Shown here piece after piece: positions 35,693-44,462 of a stretch of 64,000 nucleotides of DNA. Location: positions 1 through 64,000 of the forward strand of contig CAZJVS010000003.1 in NCBI GenBank assembly GCA_964549445.1, given 5' to 3'. The notes under the pieces were generated by a model, which made no database searches, was not told where the DNA came from, and was given only the letters and a program-made list of their open reading frames with translations. Numbering within the stretch: position 1 is the first letter of the stretch; every line of letters begins with the position of its first letter. Position numbers and translations under genes: made by a program. Source of the stretch: SpSt-539 sp964549445 (GTDB lineage: Bacteria > Planctomycetota > Phycisphaerae > UBA1845 > UTPLA1).

Positions 35693-36978
35693 CCCGCATT
35701 TCTTACCACCCCCGTAGCAAAACGTCGTCTTCTCTGGCATGCGTGCTTTTGTCAAGAAGCACTTGTACCAAACGAGGAGACGACCTGAATGATGGTAGAG
35801 TGTTCCCAGTCGACATTTGAATTTCGTCGCCTCGGGCGACGCGGCGTGCTGGGTCGAAGGCCATGAGGGGGGTGGGGGCTACATGGGGCGGGGTGTTGGA
35901 AAGTTGGAACGGTGAGAATTTGCGAATTCATTGGGGAAGCTGCCTTGGAAGGCACGGAGGCACAAAGGCACGCAGGCACGAAGGGGATGCTCGAGGCGGC
36001 CTGGGGGCCGCGTGGGGGTTGGAATGGGGCGGCTGGCGAGAAAGTTGGAATGGTGAGAATGGAACCAGAACAGGGACGGAGGGACGTTGGGACGGAGGGA
36101 CGAAGTGCAGGATGCGGCGGCCTGGGGGCTGCGTGGGGCTGAAAGTTGGAATGGTGAGAATTCGCCCTGGCGTCGGGGAAGCCGCATTCAATCTGACGGC
36201 GGCGCTTGGCGTTAATTGGCAATCTGGGGGCGATCATCACGGTCGGCATAAATGGACCCTTGCACGTTCGGGGCTTCGGACGGACGGCGACGGCCCCCCG
36301 TTGTTTTTCGCTGGGATTAGACGGGATTTGATGGGACGGGGGTCCTGGCTGTCCCACGGTCCGATCTCGGTCATCCGTCGTCCGTCCTCCGGCTTTGGAA
36401 CGTCGGCGCTCTTTTTTTGACGATAGAAGCCGATAGAAGACGATAGAGAGTCGGACAATTCATGTCGCGATTTCGGTCGTCCCGGTCGTCGCCGCTTTTT
36501 CCCTGTGCGCAGTTTCTCCGTGGCCGCGGGGGTGCTGCGTGCGCGCAGTTTCTCCAAGCGGCGTGGTCAGGCGTTTGGTGCGGTGTCCCGGCGGGCCGGG
36601 GGGCCGCGATGTCTTACCTGATATACGCGCCCGCCGTGCCACATCGATCGATTGTGGATTGGTGACTGAATTGAGAGGCACGAAGGCACGGAGGCACGAA
36701 GGACGGCGGGCGTGGGCGGGGAATCGACAGTCAACGAACTCGGACGGGCGGGGGCGGTTGGGGTGGGGTCCGGTCAATGGCTTCGGGCTGATGGCCGGTT
36801 GCGGCTTGAATTGAATTCGGTGCGAGGGCAAGGCGCGCGCTCGTGATAGCTACAGGAAAGAGTGGCAGGCGTGCCGCAGGGCGGGGGGGAGGCGACAGGC
36901 GACAAGCTACTGCAAATTCAGGTTCCAATCGGTCATAGTCCGGAGACGTGAACCTGACTAGTTCTTTGTTTGGCGAGG
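35693..36978. other. Repeat-rich non-coding stretch of about 1.3 kb
   Basis: No convincing gene; frames are Arg/Pro or Gly/Trp-rich shadows. It contains three copies of GAAAGTTGGAAYGGTGAGAA (35899-35919, 36040-36060, 36141-36161) and GGCACGGAGGCAC-type runs at 35951-35984 and 36676-36703. It also has a GGGACGGAGGGACG doublet at 36073-36102, three GATAGAAG-type units at 36421-36450, and the strings shared with 134-508. It separates the core genes from the accessory island and is probably a repeat-driven recombination zone. Confidence 0.6.
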
Positions 36979-37725
36979 CTACCCGGCGATCTTTAGCCTT
37001 GCCGACAAGCTTCTGACGAGTCGAGTTATCTTCTCCGTACCTGTGCACGACTTAAGACAAACTTCTAAGAGTGTCTGCTTGCTGAATTTGGATGCTCGAC
37101 TCGGTGCGCTAAGGATGGCGATAAAGACGTCGAGCAGCGTCTTGCCGCGAAATTCTGTGAGATAGTTCGCGCGAATGCGGGCCACTAGGTCGGGCGCTGG
37201 TGCGCTGAAGCCGCGTTCCGTAACAAACTCCGGTCGCAGCTCTTCCGAAACGATGTCAACGACTCGCCGGAACGGCGTCGCGCACGCGGACGGGCGACCG
37301 ACCAAGTACTCCGCGACTTCGAAAGCGAACCATCTGCAAGCTGCATCGAGCAAGCGGTCAAATTTTGTCTGTTCTCGGGGATCCAAGAATCGCGTAGGCG
37401 AACAATCAGAAAAAACATCGTTCTCTATACTAAAGCCGAAGGTCGTCACGATCTCATTCGGAAGTGCAGTTGCGTCGGCGAAGCAATCCATATCACGATC
37501 AACAAGGAACGCGACGCGGATGCTCGCGAATTCGCTTTTCCTTTCGAATAGCTGTACGACCGCATCACGATTTCCGCAGGGCAGTATGTCAACGGTCGGC
37601 GGAAGCAAATGCTCAATCCAGCGCAGCACTCGAACGTCGCTTGTTCCTTCGACGAGGACTGTCGGTAGACGCGATCGGTTTAGCAAGGCGATCAATTCGG
37701 GGATCGTAGGCTGTTCAATCGGCAT
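36979..37725 (-). CDS. DUF4435/TOPRIM-like effector of a PARIS-type defence locus
   Basis: A 248-residue protein starting at ATG 37725, directly abutting the stop of the ATPase gene (37726-37728). The N-terminal part has the TOPRIM acidic pattern: Glu in TVLVEGTSDVRVLRW and DxD in FLVDRDMDCF, matching DUF4435. The C-terminal half is helical and Arg/Lys-rich. In PARIS, AriB is a DUF4435 TOPRIM nuclease that is held by the ATPase AriA and released on phage signals. This protein is a little shorter than the described AriB. Assignment is by domain pairing; specificity unknown. Confidence 0.78.
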   Translation of the reverse strand: MPIEQPTIPELIALLNRSRLPTVLVEGTSDVRVLRWIEHLLPPTVDILPCGNRDAVVQLFERKSEFASIRVAFLVDRDMDCFADATALPNEIVTTFGFSIENDVFSDCSPTRFLDPREQTKFDRLLDAACRWFAFEVAEYLVGRPSACATPFRRVVDIVSEELRPEFVTERGFSAPAPDLVARIRANYLTEFRGKTLLDVFIAILSAPSRASKFSKQTLLEVCLKSCTGTEKITRLVRSLSARLKIAG

Positions 37726-38820
37726 CTATTCTCCGCGATCAGTGCTTAGTGGGAGTTCTTTGTCGGCGTATTTCGAATAAATGAATGGAGAATGTGTGGC
37801 AATTACGAACTGATTACCAGTGTTCTGGTTTAGCAATGTTGGGAATAAACGTCGCTGCCAGTCGACGTGCAAGCTGATCTCCGGTTCATCGATGAAGATA
37901 ATGCAATTGGTAGTGAATGCGTTATAACACAAGAAGCTTAGCATTTGCTTTTCGCCGGCGGAGAGTACGTCTGACGAGATCGCTTCTGCGGCCTCTCCAA
38001 GCGGAACTGATTCCGCGACTTTGATACCCTTGTACTGAAATACTTGAGTAACCAAGCTCGAGAGTACGTTGAACGGCTGAAGCAGGCGCTCTTGCTCTGT
38101 ACGTGCCGTGCTTATTTCATCTTCGATATCTCGGAGGATACGGGCGTCTTGGCTGTCGCCTTGGCGTTCGGAAATCCGAGCGATGATGGATGTCGCTAGT
38201 TTATTGTAGAATTGGTTGGTTTGTTGAGATATCGCGGCATAACGAGCCGTAACCAGTTGGGAAATGTCTGTGGTCGAGATCGCGACGACGAATGTGTGCT
38301 CTTCAACAGAGAGAAGCGAGGCGAGTCTTCCGATTGCGGCCTCGAGTCCTGAATCCGGGGTAGTGAGCGTTACGCCTTGGGCCGTACGCAGACGAACCGG
38401 GCGCGATGGACGACCACGACGGAGCAAAGTGAAACCACCTTCGATTCGACGAAAAGTGGGAAAGAACAACGAAGACTTTGATTTTTCGAGCACCCGAGTC
38501 TTGAGCTGTTCAAACTTTATCGGGTGGTCGACTCGAAACTTGTCTTGGGTTTGTCCACCCAAGTCGGATGACAGCCGAACATTGCCGTCGTTCGTGAGCA
38601 CAAGCTCAAGAAAAAAGCTGTCGGTTTCGACGCGCGCCCGCTCGAACTGAATCTCGGCGACGAGTCGATCGAAATTGCCGCTTATGAGATACCACAGGAG
38701 TTTGAGGATGGCAGTTTTGCCAGATCCGTTCCGTCCAGTGATTAGATTGAGATCGGGCTGGAAGTCCAAATCAAAATCAAAATGTCCATAGAGGCCTTTG
38801 ACCTCGAGTCGCTTAATCAT
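37726..38820 (-). CDS. ABC/OLD-type ATPase of a PARIS-type defence locus
   Basis: A 364-residue ATPase of the AAA_15/AAA_21 type. The start at 38820 (MIKRLEVKGLYGHF) is chosen because it gives the family's beta-strand start; the longer frame enters unrelated DNA. Walker A is LITGRNGSGKTAIL (about residue 32), the ABC-like signature LSAGEKQMLSFL, Walker B CIIFIDEPEISLHVDW and the H-loop VIATHSPFIY. The middle is a coiled, charged segment without conserved motifs. It is the AriA-like partner of the TOPRIM protein encoded immediately downstream, and the two probably form one complex. Confidence 0.82.
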   Translation of the reverse strand: MIKRLEVKGLYGHFDFDLDFQPDLNLITGRNGSGKTAILKLLWYLISGNFDRLVAEIQFERARVETDSFFLELVLTNDGNVRLSSDLGGQTQDKFRVDHPIKFEQLKTRVLEKSKSSLFFPTFRRIEGGFTLLRRGRPSRPVRLRTAQGVTLTTPDSGLEAAIGRLASLLSVEEHTFVVAISTTDISQLVTARYAAISQQTNQFYNKLATSIIARISERQGDSQDARILRDIEDEISTARTEQERLLQPFNVLSSLVTQVFQYKGIKVAESVPLGEAAEAISSDVLSAGEKQMLSFLCYNAFTTNCIIFIDEPEISLHVDWQRRLFPTLLNQNTGNQFVIATHSPFIYSKYADKELPLSTDRGE

Positions 38821-38973
38821 GGCGTTTCTCCGGTGTTGGCCAATTTGTCGCCAGCAGTGAGACTCGAATGCTGCTCGTACCGTTCCAACCGGGATGAATG
38901 TAGCGAGTCGACGTGCATGCGTGCAACGCGGGTGGCACTTCAAACTCGCGGTAAGCGGTCGGCGAAAAAAAGT

Positions 38974-39532
38974 ATGGTGATGACTCCAAGGATCGGTCTA
39001 TCAGCCCGCGACGAGCGGGCAGAAAGGAGTCACCACCATGTCTCGGAAGGCTACCTCGTCGGTTCGATTTCGCCAACGGCTTTCGGAACCGTGGCGTCGG
39101 GCGGTTAGAGCCTCCGCGGCTATGTCCGTCTGGCGGCGCAGGCCATGCTGCTGACGGCCATGTAGGTCGAGGCCGGCGACTGATCGAGCAGTACGGCGAT
39201 CGCTATCCGCAGGCCATGGCCTGTTCGGAGAGGAGTTTGGAGGAATTCCTTACGTGTCTGAAAATTCCGGAGGCTCATCGGCGTCGGGTGCGGACGACCA
39301 ATGGCCTGGAGCGGCTGCTCGAGGAGGGCCGGCGCCACTCCAACGCGATGGGGCCAATGGGCGGGGAACAGTCCGGCTTGTCGCTGGTCTACGCGGTGCT
39401 GGTGGACGTGGCCAAGTGCTGGCGGGGCATCCGCATCAACGCGGACGATCTGGAAAAACTGGACGCCCTGCGGGCGACTGTGGCCCCGCTGGCGGCGACC
39501 GCGTAAAATGATGAAGTCGGAGTCATCGCCGT
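38974..39532 (+). mobile_element. Internally deleted IS256-family element with terminal inverted repeats
   Basis: The left end ATGGTGATGACTCC (38974-38987) and the right end GGAGTCATCGCCGT (39519-39532) are inverted repeats matching in 12 of 14 positions. The 559-bp element holds a broken Mutator/IS256 transposase. A second, subterminal copy of the left repeat in inverse orientation (GGAGTCACCACC, 39026-39037) forms a nested hairpin with GCCCGC...GCGGGC between. No target-site duplication was identified. It lies just upstream of the PARIS-like ATPase gene. Confidence 0.65.
39038..39506 (+). pseudogene. Transposase remnant, IS256 (Mutator) family
   Basis: ATG 39038, preceded by AAAGGAG, opens a short N-terminal piece (MSRKATSSVRFRQRL) that stops early. 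The conserved C-terminus is then found from about 39190 to 39506: IPEAHRRRVRTTNGLERLLEEG, then SLVYAVLVDVAKCWRGI. The catalytic DDE core, expected in a full protein of about 400 residues, is missing, so this is an internal deletion derivative and cannot move by itself. Confidence 0.7.
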
Positions 39533-39594
39533 CGCCAGTTTACAGACAAACTGAAGCGCTACCAACTAGTGGGGCACGTGAGCGGAGGATTGCT

Positions 39595-40311
39595 ATGGTC
39601 GGCAAGGTCGATTCGTTGCGCTATGACGGAAACGTGTGTGTGGCTGGTCTCACGGCGGCCGGGAAGACAACGCACTCGCACTTACTCGCCGGCGAATTCG
39701 GCCTGACGTACGTCTCGGGGTCGCAAATCCAGTTGAATTGGATGGGAGTGTCACCGATTCAGCCCAAGGATTTTTGGATTTCTCCCGAAGCACAGCGTTT
39801 TTGGGAGGCTGATGGCTTCCAGAAAATCGACGCCGAGCTACTACGACTGGAACAACTGACGGCCGGCTATGTCTTTGACACAAGCATCATGCCATGGCGA
39901 CACAAGAGCCCCACATTCTGTATTTGGCTTGAATCCTCCCTCAAATCGCGAGTCCTCAAATCCATCGTTTCGCATCGCGGTCGGTCCAGCGTGCCGCACG
40001 CCCAATATCCGGCGAGAATTCAAGAAAAGGACGACGCCACCGTCAAGCTTTGCCGACAGTTATATGGAATAGAGGTGGGTAGCGACCTATCCTGCTTCGA
40101 TTTGGTACTAGACATTAGCACTCTGGTTACAGAGGCGACACTCGACGCGTCGCTTCGAAGCATAGCTGTAGTTCACAGCATCATTCGACCCGCTTGTGCA
40201 TACTATCTCACTCACAATCGTGAATTCCTTGATGCATTTTTGTTAGCCGTGGCCGAGCATCCACACGTCGTAAAACACAACGCCGTTATCGAATTATTTG
40301 GCCGCCAGTAG
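39595..40311 (+). CDS. P-loop nucleotide-kinase-like protein
   Basis: A 238-residue protein with GGAGG 6 bases before ATG 39595. A Walker A is present near residue 18 (VAGLTAAGKTTHSHLL), followed by FGLTYVSGSQIQL as in the cytidylate kinase/dephospho-CoA kinase fold. Further on it has FDTSIMPWRH and an Arg-rich lid-like part (LKSRVLKSIVSHRGRSS); the C-terminal 70 residues are not recognisable. Codon use is less GC-rich than in core genes. It starts 62 bases after the IS remnant and is paired with the next gene. Substrate unknown. Confidence 0.65.
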   Translation: MVGKVDSLRYDGNVCVAGLTAAGKTTHSHLLAGEFGLTYVSGSQIQLNWMGVSPIQPKDFWISPEAQRFWEADGFQKIDAELLRLEQLTAGYVFDTSIMPWRHKSPTFCIWLESSLKSRVLKSIVSHRGRSSVPHAQYPARIQEKDDATVKLCRQLYGIEVGSDLSCFDLVLDISTLVTEATLDASLRSIAVVHSIIRPACAYYLTHNREFLDAFLLAVAEHPHVVKHNAVIELFGRQ

Positions 40312-40320
40312 GAGTTCGCC

Positions 40321-40875
40321 ATGGACATTATTTCATTAGCGAATCTTCTCTTCACAATGATAACTACGGTATGTGCCCTGTACTTGTCCCTTGTGGCTCT
40401 TCGTCATTCGGCACTTCCCAGGATTGACGTGCGAATGGTCGCACCGCGGGCAATCGAGTGCAGCACGGAGCACACCCTAATCTTCGAATTCGGGAATGTT
40501 GGGCACTGGTACGCCAAGCCGATGGCGGTCAATGTGGTGGTGTACTGCAATTTTGACCCACACTTTAACCCAATTGAAATCGCATTCGGGTCAGTCCAGG
40601 CATACAAAGACACTTGGGTGGGTAAGGGGAAAATGAAGTACCTGAAGGCGCAGGGTATTAAGCTAGCATATGGCGAAGAATGGGAGGCCATGCACACTCG
40701 AGTAGTCGCTCCTGCAACCCCCGGAGACTATCTGGTTAGGATTAGTGCGTACTCGGACAACGGTGCATCGATGGTGAAGGAGTTTCGCATCAATTGCGTC
40801 GCAACGCGTGAAACTCGAATACATGCCGAGCAACGCGAGGGCGACGCAGAAGGGCTGCGGAAGAAGGCACAATAA
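40321..40875 (+). CDS. Membrane-anchored protein with Ig-like domain
   Basis: A 184-residue protein, not recognised. An N-terminal membrane segment (IISLANLLFTMITTVCALYL) is followed by a beta-rich domain (about residues 35-160) with alternating hydrophobic strands (HTLIFEFGNVGHWYAKP, DYLVRISAYSDNG) and a charged helical tail. It follows the P-loop kinase-like gene by 9 bases with TAGGAG before the ATG, so the two form an operon. Low-GC codon use suggests shared origin with the island. Confidence 0.6.
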   Translation: MDIISLANLLFTMITTVCALYLSLVALRHSALPRIDVRMVAPRAIECSTEHTLIFEFGNVGHWYAKPMAVNVVVYCNFDPHFNPIEIAFGSVQAYKDTWVGKGKMKYLKAQGIKLAYGEEWEAMHTRVVAPATPGDYLVRISAYSDNGASMVKEFRINCVATRETRIHAEQREGDAEGLRKKAQ

Positions 40876-41342
40876 GCAATCGGCTGCCCTCGGTACTCCG
40901 GCGGCACCTGTCGCGTCTTCCCGTCCGAGATGTCCGGGTTTGACGAGTTGCCACGCCACCACATTGCGTCGATTTTGGGGGTTCGTCGCTGCGAACTGAA
41001 TTCGGTACTCTACGATGACGACGCGTCATGAAGGCGGGATGCTTCGTGCATTGTTGCGACGCTCTTCCCTAACTTGTGCGATTGAGGCCGTCGGGTTAGA
41101 TGGATTTGTGAGGTAGGCGGAGACTCATGACCCGTAAGTGTCCAGCGAACCTTTCAATTACCCACAAGTTTCGCACCGAGTGTGAAGCCGAGATGAATGT
41201 CCGTCAGCCGGCGGGGATGTCCCGAGTGTAGTTGAAAAAGAGCGGTTCTCCGCGGGGGGTACCGACGTTGGTACGCTCCCGTTGGTTTTGTTCGTACGAA
41301 AGGAGAACCGCGGGCTAGCGCAACACCCAACCAAGAGTGAAA
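40876..41342. other. Intergenic end of the island with a long inverted repeat
   Basis: No convincing gene. GCGGTTCTCC at 41241-41250 pairs with GGAGAACCGC at 41301-41310, with a small GTACC/GGTAC hairpin between. There is a 34-codon frame (41127-41231) with a weak ribosome binding site. The inverted repeat lies just beyond the end of topA and may be a MITE-like insertion or a processing structure. Confidence 0.4.
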
Positions 41343-44300
41343 CTACTCGGCCGCTGCGCCGACTTCGCGGAGGAGGCCGGGCGGGACTTCCATTGTTTTG
41401 CGGCACTTGGGATAGGCCGAGCAGCCGAGGAAGCGGCCGGTCTTGCCCATGCGCATGAGCATCTTGGCGCCGCAGTCGGGGCAGTCGACGTCGGTGGGGA
41501 TGGGCTTTGGGCGATCGGGCTTGGGAATTTCGGCATCGGCCTTTTTCTTGGCTTCGCCGCGCATGTTGGCGATGAAGCTGCACTTCGAGCAGCCGAAGAA
41601 GGGGCCGAATCGACCGGTGCGGACGCCGATTTCGCCGCCGCAGTCGGGGCAGGTGAGCGGGGTTTCCGGCCAGGTCTCGACGACGGGCCGGCCGGTGCGG
41701 GTCCAGGCGAAGCCGGGCGGCGGCGGACCGAGTGTGGAGGGGTCTACTTTCTCGCGGGTCTTACTCCCGTTGGGTCCGCCGCGGCGGGCCGGGCCGGTCT
41801 TGCGGTCGGCCTTGCCGTTGGTCGGCGGTGGAGTCGGGATCTGGCCGGACTCGGCGAGCTTGCGAAGCTCATCGATCTTGTCGACCGGCATGGCGTTACG
41901 GCACTTGGGGAAGCCGGAGCAGGAGAGGAACGGGCCCCGTCGCGACTTGCGGATGACCATCGGGCGGCCGCACTTGTTGCAGGAGACGCCGGCGTCCTGG
42001 GGCTTGGGTCGCTCGACATAGATTCCCTCGGGCATGGGCTTGGTACCCTTGCAGGTCGGATAGGACGAGCAGCCGAGGAAGGACTTGCCACGGAAGAACT
42101 TGACGGACATCGCGCTGCCGCAGTCGGGGCATTTCTCGGTGATCTCTTCGGCTTTGACCTTGCGGAGCGGGCGGCCCTGCTCGTCGCACGGCATGGTCTG
42201 AGTGCAGTCGGGGTAGCCGGTGCAGCCGAGGAACGGGCCGCGCTTGCTCTTGCGCATCTGCATGGGCTTGCCGCAGGTTTCGCACTTGATGCCGGTGACG
42301 ACGGGAGTGATCTTGCGGCCTTCGCGGTCGACGTCGCAGGCGTTCTTGCAGTCGGGGTAGCCAGTGCAGGCGAGGAAGCGGCCGGTCTTGCCAAAGCGAT
42401 AGACCATGGGCTTTCCGCACTGCTCGCAGACGTACTCGCTGGGCTCGGCGCGGACGGCCTGCATGTCGGTGTGGGCGCGGCCGAGGTCTTCCTTGAACGG
42501 GTCGTAAAACTCGTGGAGGACGTGGACCCAGTCGAGGTGGGCGGACTCGATCTTGTCGAGCTCGTCCTCCATGTAGCTGGTGAACTTGACGTCCATGATT
42601 TTGGGGAAGTGCTCGATGAGCTTGCGGGTAACCAATTCGCCGCGGGCGGTGGGGAAGAACTTGCGGTCTTCCTGCTCGACGTAGCCGCGGGTCTGGATGG
42701 TCTCGATGATGGCAGCGTAGGTGCTGGGGCGGCCGATGCCCTGGGCCTCGAGCTCTTTGACGAGCGAGGCCTCGGTGAAGCGGGGCGGCGGCGAGCTGAA
42801 CTTCTGCTCGGGCTGGATGTCGAAGGCGGCGACGGGTTGTTTTTCCTTCAATGGCGGGAGCAACTGGTCGTCGCTGCTGCTGGGGACGCCGAGGACTTTG
42901 TAAAATCCGTCGAAGACGAGGACGCGGCCGGAGGCCTTGAAGACGATCTTGCCAAGCTTGGTTTCGGCGGCGAGGCGGACGGTCGTGGTGTCCCACTCGG
43001 CGGGGGTCATCTGGCAGGCGACGAAGCGGTTCCAGATGAGCGTATACAACTTGATCTGTTCTTCGGAGAGGTGGCCGCGGAGCGAGTCGGGGGTGCGGGT
43101 GACGTCGGTGGGGCGGATGGCTTCGTGGGCTTCCTGGGCGCCTTCGCGGCTGGAATAACGGTTGGCTTCGTCGGGGAGGTACTTGTCGCCAAACTTGGAG
43201 CCGATGTAGCCGCGGACGGCCTCGATGGATTCCTTCGACAGGTTGGTCGAGTCGGTTCGCATGTAGGTGATGAGACCGACAGGGCCCTGGCCGTCCTGAA
43301 GGTCGACGCCTTCGTAGAGGGCTTGGGCGGTTTTCATCGTGCGGCTGGCGGCGAAACGGAGCTGGTTGCTGGCGGCCTGCTGGAGCGCGGCGGTGGTGAA
43401 CGGTGGCGAGGGTCGCGAACGATTGCGCTTGGTTTCGAGGCCGTCGACGGCGAAGGCCGGGGCGGCTTTGAGGTCGAGTTCGCCGACGAGGGCGATCTTC
43501 TTGAGGCCGAGGCGTGAGTAGTCGGCCCAGTCGTTCGATCGCTCTTCGCGGACTTTGAAGCCGAGGGCTTCGACGACGCGGCGGGCCGTGCCGACGGCGC
43601 TGGTGAAGGACTTATTCGGGAGATCGTACTTGCCGCTCTTGCCTTTTGCGGCGGCGAGGGCGCCTTCGGCCTTGAAGGAATCGCCGGCCAGTTCGATCAG
43701 CTCGGCGCGGAAGGCGGAGCGCTCGCCGAGCCAGCGGGCCTGGTCCTTCAAAGTCGGGCCGTCTTCGCCCTTGGGAGCACCGTTGAGGTGTTGATGCCAG
43801 TCGACAGCGAGCTTGGCGGCGGCGGCAATCTGCGTGGTGAAGAGGCCCTCGATGACCCACGACTCGGCCGGCTCGAAGCGGCGGATTTCGTCTTCGCGCT
43901 CGACGATGAGGCGGACGGCAACGGACTGAACGCGGCCGGCGGAGAGGCCTTTGGCGATCTTCTTCCAGAGCAGGGGCGAGAGTTCGTAGCCGACGACGCG
44001 GTCGAGGATGCGGCGGGCCTGCTGGGCGTTGACCTTGTCCTGATCGATTTCGTGGGGCTTCTTGAAGGCGTCGGCGATGGCGGACTTGGTGATCTCGTTG
44101 AAGATGACGCGCTTGGTACGGGCGGGCTGGAGGTCGAGGGCACTGGCGAGGTGCCAGGCGATGGCTTCGCCTTCGCGGTCCAAGTCGGTCGCGAGGTAGA
44201 CCATGTCGGACTTGTCAGCGGTCTCTTTCAGTTCGCGGATGATCTTCTCGTGCGAGGGGAGGATTTCGTAGTCGGGTGCGAAGTTTCGTCCGGGGTCGAT

Positions 44301-44462
44301 TCCGTACTTTCGCTTGGGCAGATCGCGGACGTGTCCCCGGCTGGCCTTCACGACGAAGTTCTTGCCGAGGTACTTGTTGATGGTCTTGGCCTTGGCGGGT
44401 GATTCGACGATCACGAGTGCCTTGCCAATGTTTTCGGACGGTGATTTCGCTGCTTTAGCCAT
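41343..44462 (-). CDS. topA: DNA topoisomerase I with six C-terminal zinc ribbons
   Basis: A 1039-residue type IA topoisomerase that relaxes negative supercoils. The TOPRIM domain (ALVIVESPAKAKTI, LATDLDREGEAIAWHL) is intact, as are the strand-passage region (NAQQARRILDRVVGYELSP), SAGRVQSVA and the catalytic Tyr in GLITYMRTDSTNL. From about residue 678 six C4 zinc ribbons follow (CEQC, CETC, CPDC, CNKC, CPDC, CPDC), with an 80-residue Gly/Pro-rich insert between the fourth and fifth. E. coli TopA has three clear ribbons and 865 residues, so the tail is expanded. It flanks the island on its right side. Confidence 0.95.
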   Translation of the reverse strand: MAKAAKSPSENIGKALVIVESPAKAKTINKYLGKNFVVKASRGHVRDLPKRKYGIDPGRNFAPDYEILPSHEKIIRELKETADKSDMVYLATDLDREGEAIAWHLASALDLQPARTKRVIFNEITKSAIADAFKKPHEIDQDKVNAQQARRILDRVVGYELSPLLWKKIAKGLSAGRVQSVAVRLIVEREDEIRRFEPAESWVIEGLFTTQIAAAAKLAVDWHQHLNGAPKGEDGPTLKDQARWLGERSAFRAELIELAGDSFKAEGALAAAKGKSGKYDLPNKSFTSAVGTARRVVEALGFKVREERSNDWADYSRLGLKKIALVGELDLKAAPAFAVDGLETKRNRSRPSPPFTTAALQQAASNQLRFAASRTMKTAQALYEGVDLQDGQGPVGLITYMRTDSTNLSKESIEAVRGYIGSKFGDKYLPDEANRYSSREGAQEAHEAIRPTDVTRTPDSLRGHLSEEQIKLYTLIWNRFVACQMTPAEWDTTTVRLAAETKLGKIVFKASGRVLVFDGFYKVLGVPSSSDDQLLPPLKEKQPVAAFDIQPEQKFSSPPPRFTEASLVKELEAQGIGRPSTYAAIIETIQTRGYVEQEDRKFFPTARGELVTRKLIEHFPKIMDVKFTSYMEDELDKIESAHLDWVHVLHEFYDPFKEDLGRAHTDMQAVRAEPSEYVCEQCGKPMVYRFGKTGRFLACTGYPDCKNACDVDREGRKITPVVTGIKCETCGKPMQMRKSKRGPFLGCTGYPDCTQTMPCDEQGRPLRKVKAEEITEKCPDCGSAMSVKFFRGKSFLGCSSYPTCKGTKPMPEGIYVERPKPQDAGVSCNKCGRPMVIRKSRRGPFLSCSGFPKCRNAMPVDKIDELRKLAESGQIPTPPPTNGKADRKTGPARRGGPNGSKTREKVDPSTLGPPPPGFAWTRTGRPVVETWPETPLTCPDCGGEIGVRTGRFGPFFGCSKCSFIANMRGEAKKKADAEIPKPDRPKPIPTDVDCPDCGAKMLMRMGKTGRFLGCSAYPKCRKTMEVPPGLLREVGAAAE

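Noticed and set aside
41127..41231. 34-codon frame with a weak ribosome binding site between the island and topA
   Set aside because: Too short, no family and no codon-use signal; kept only as part of the intergenic description.
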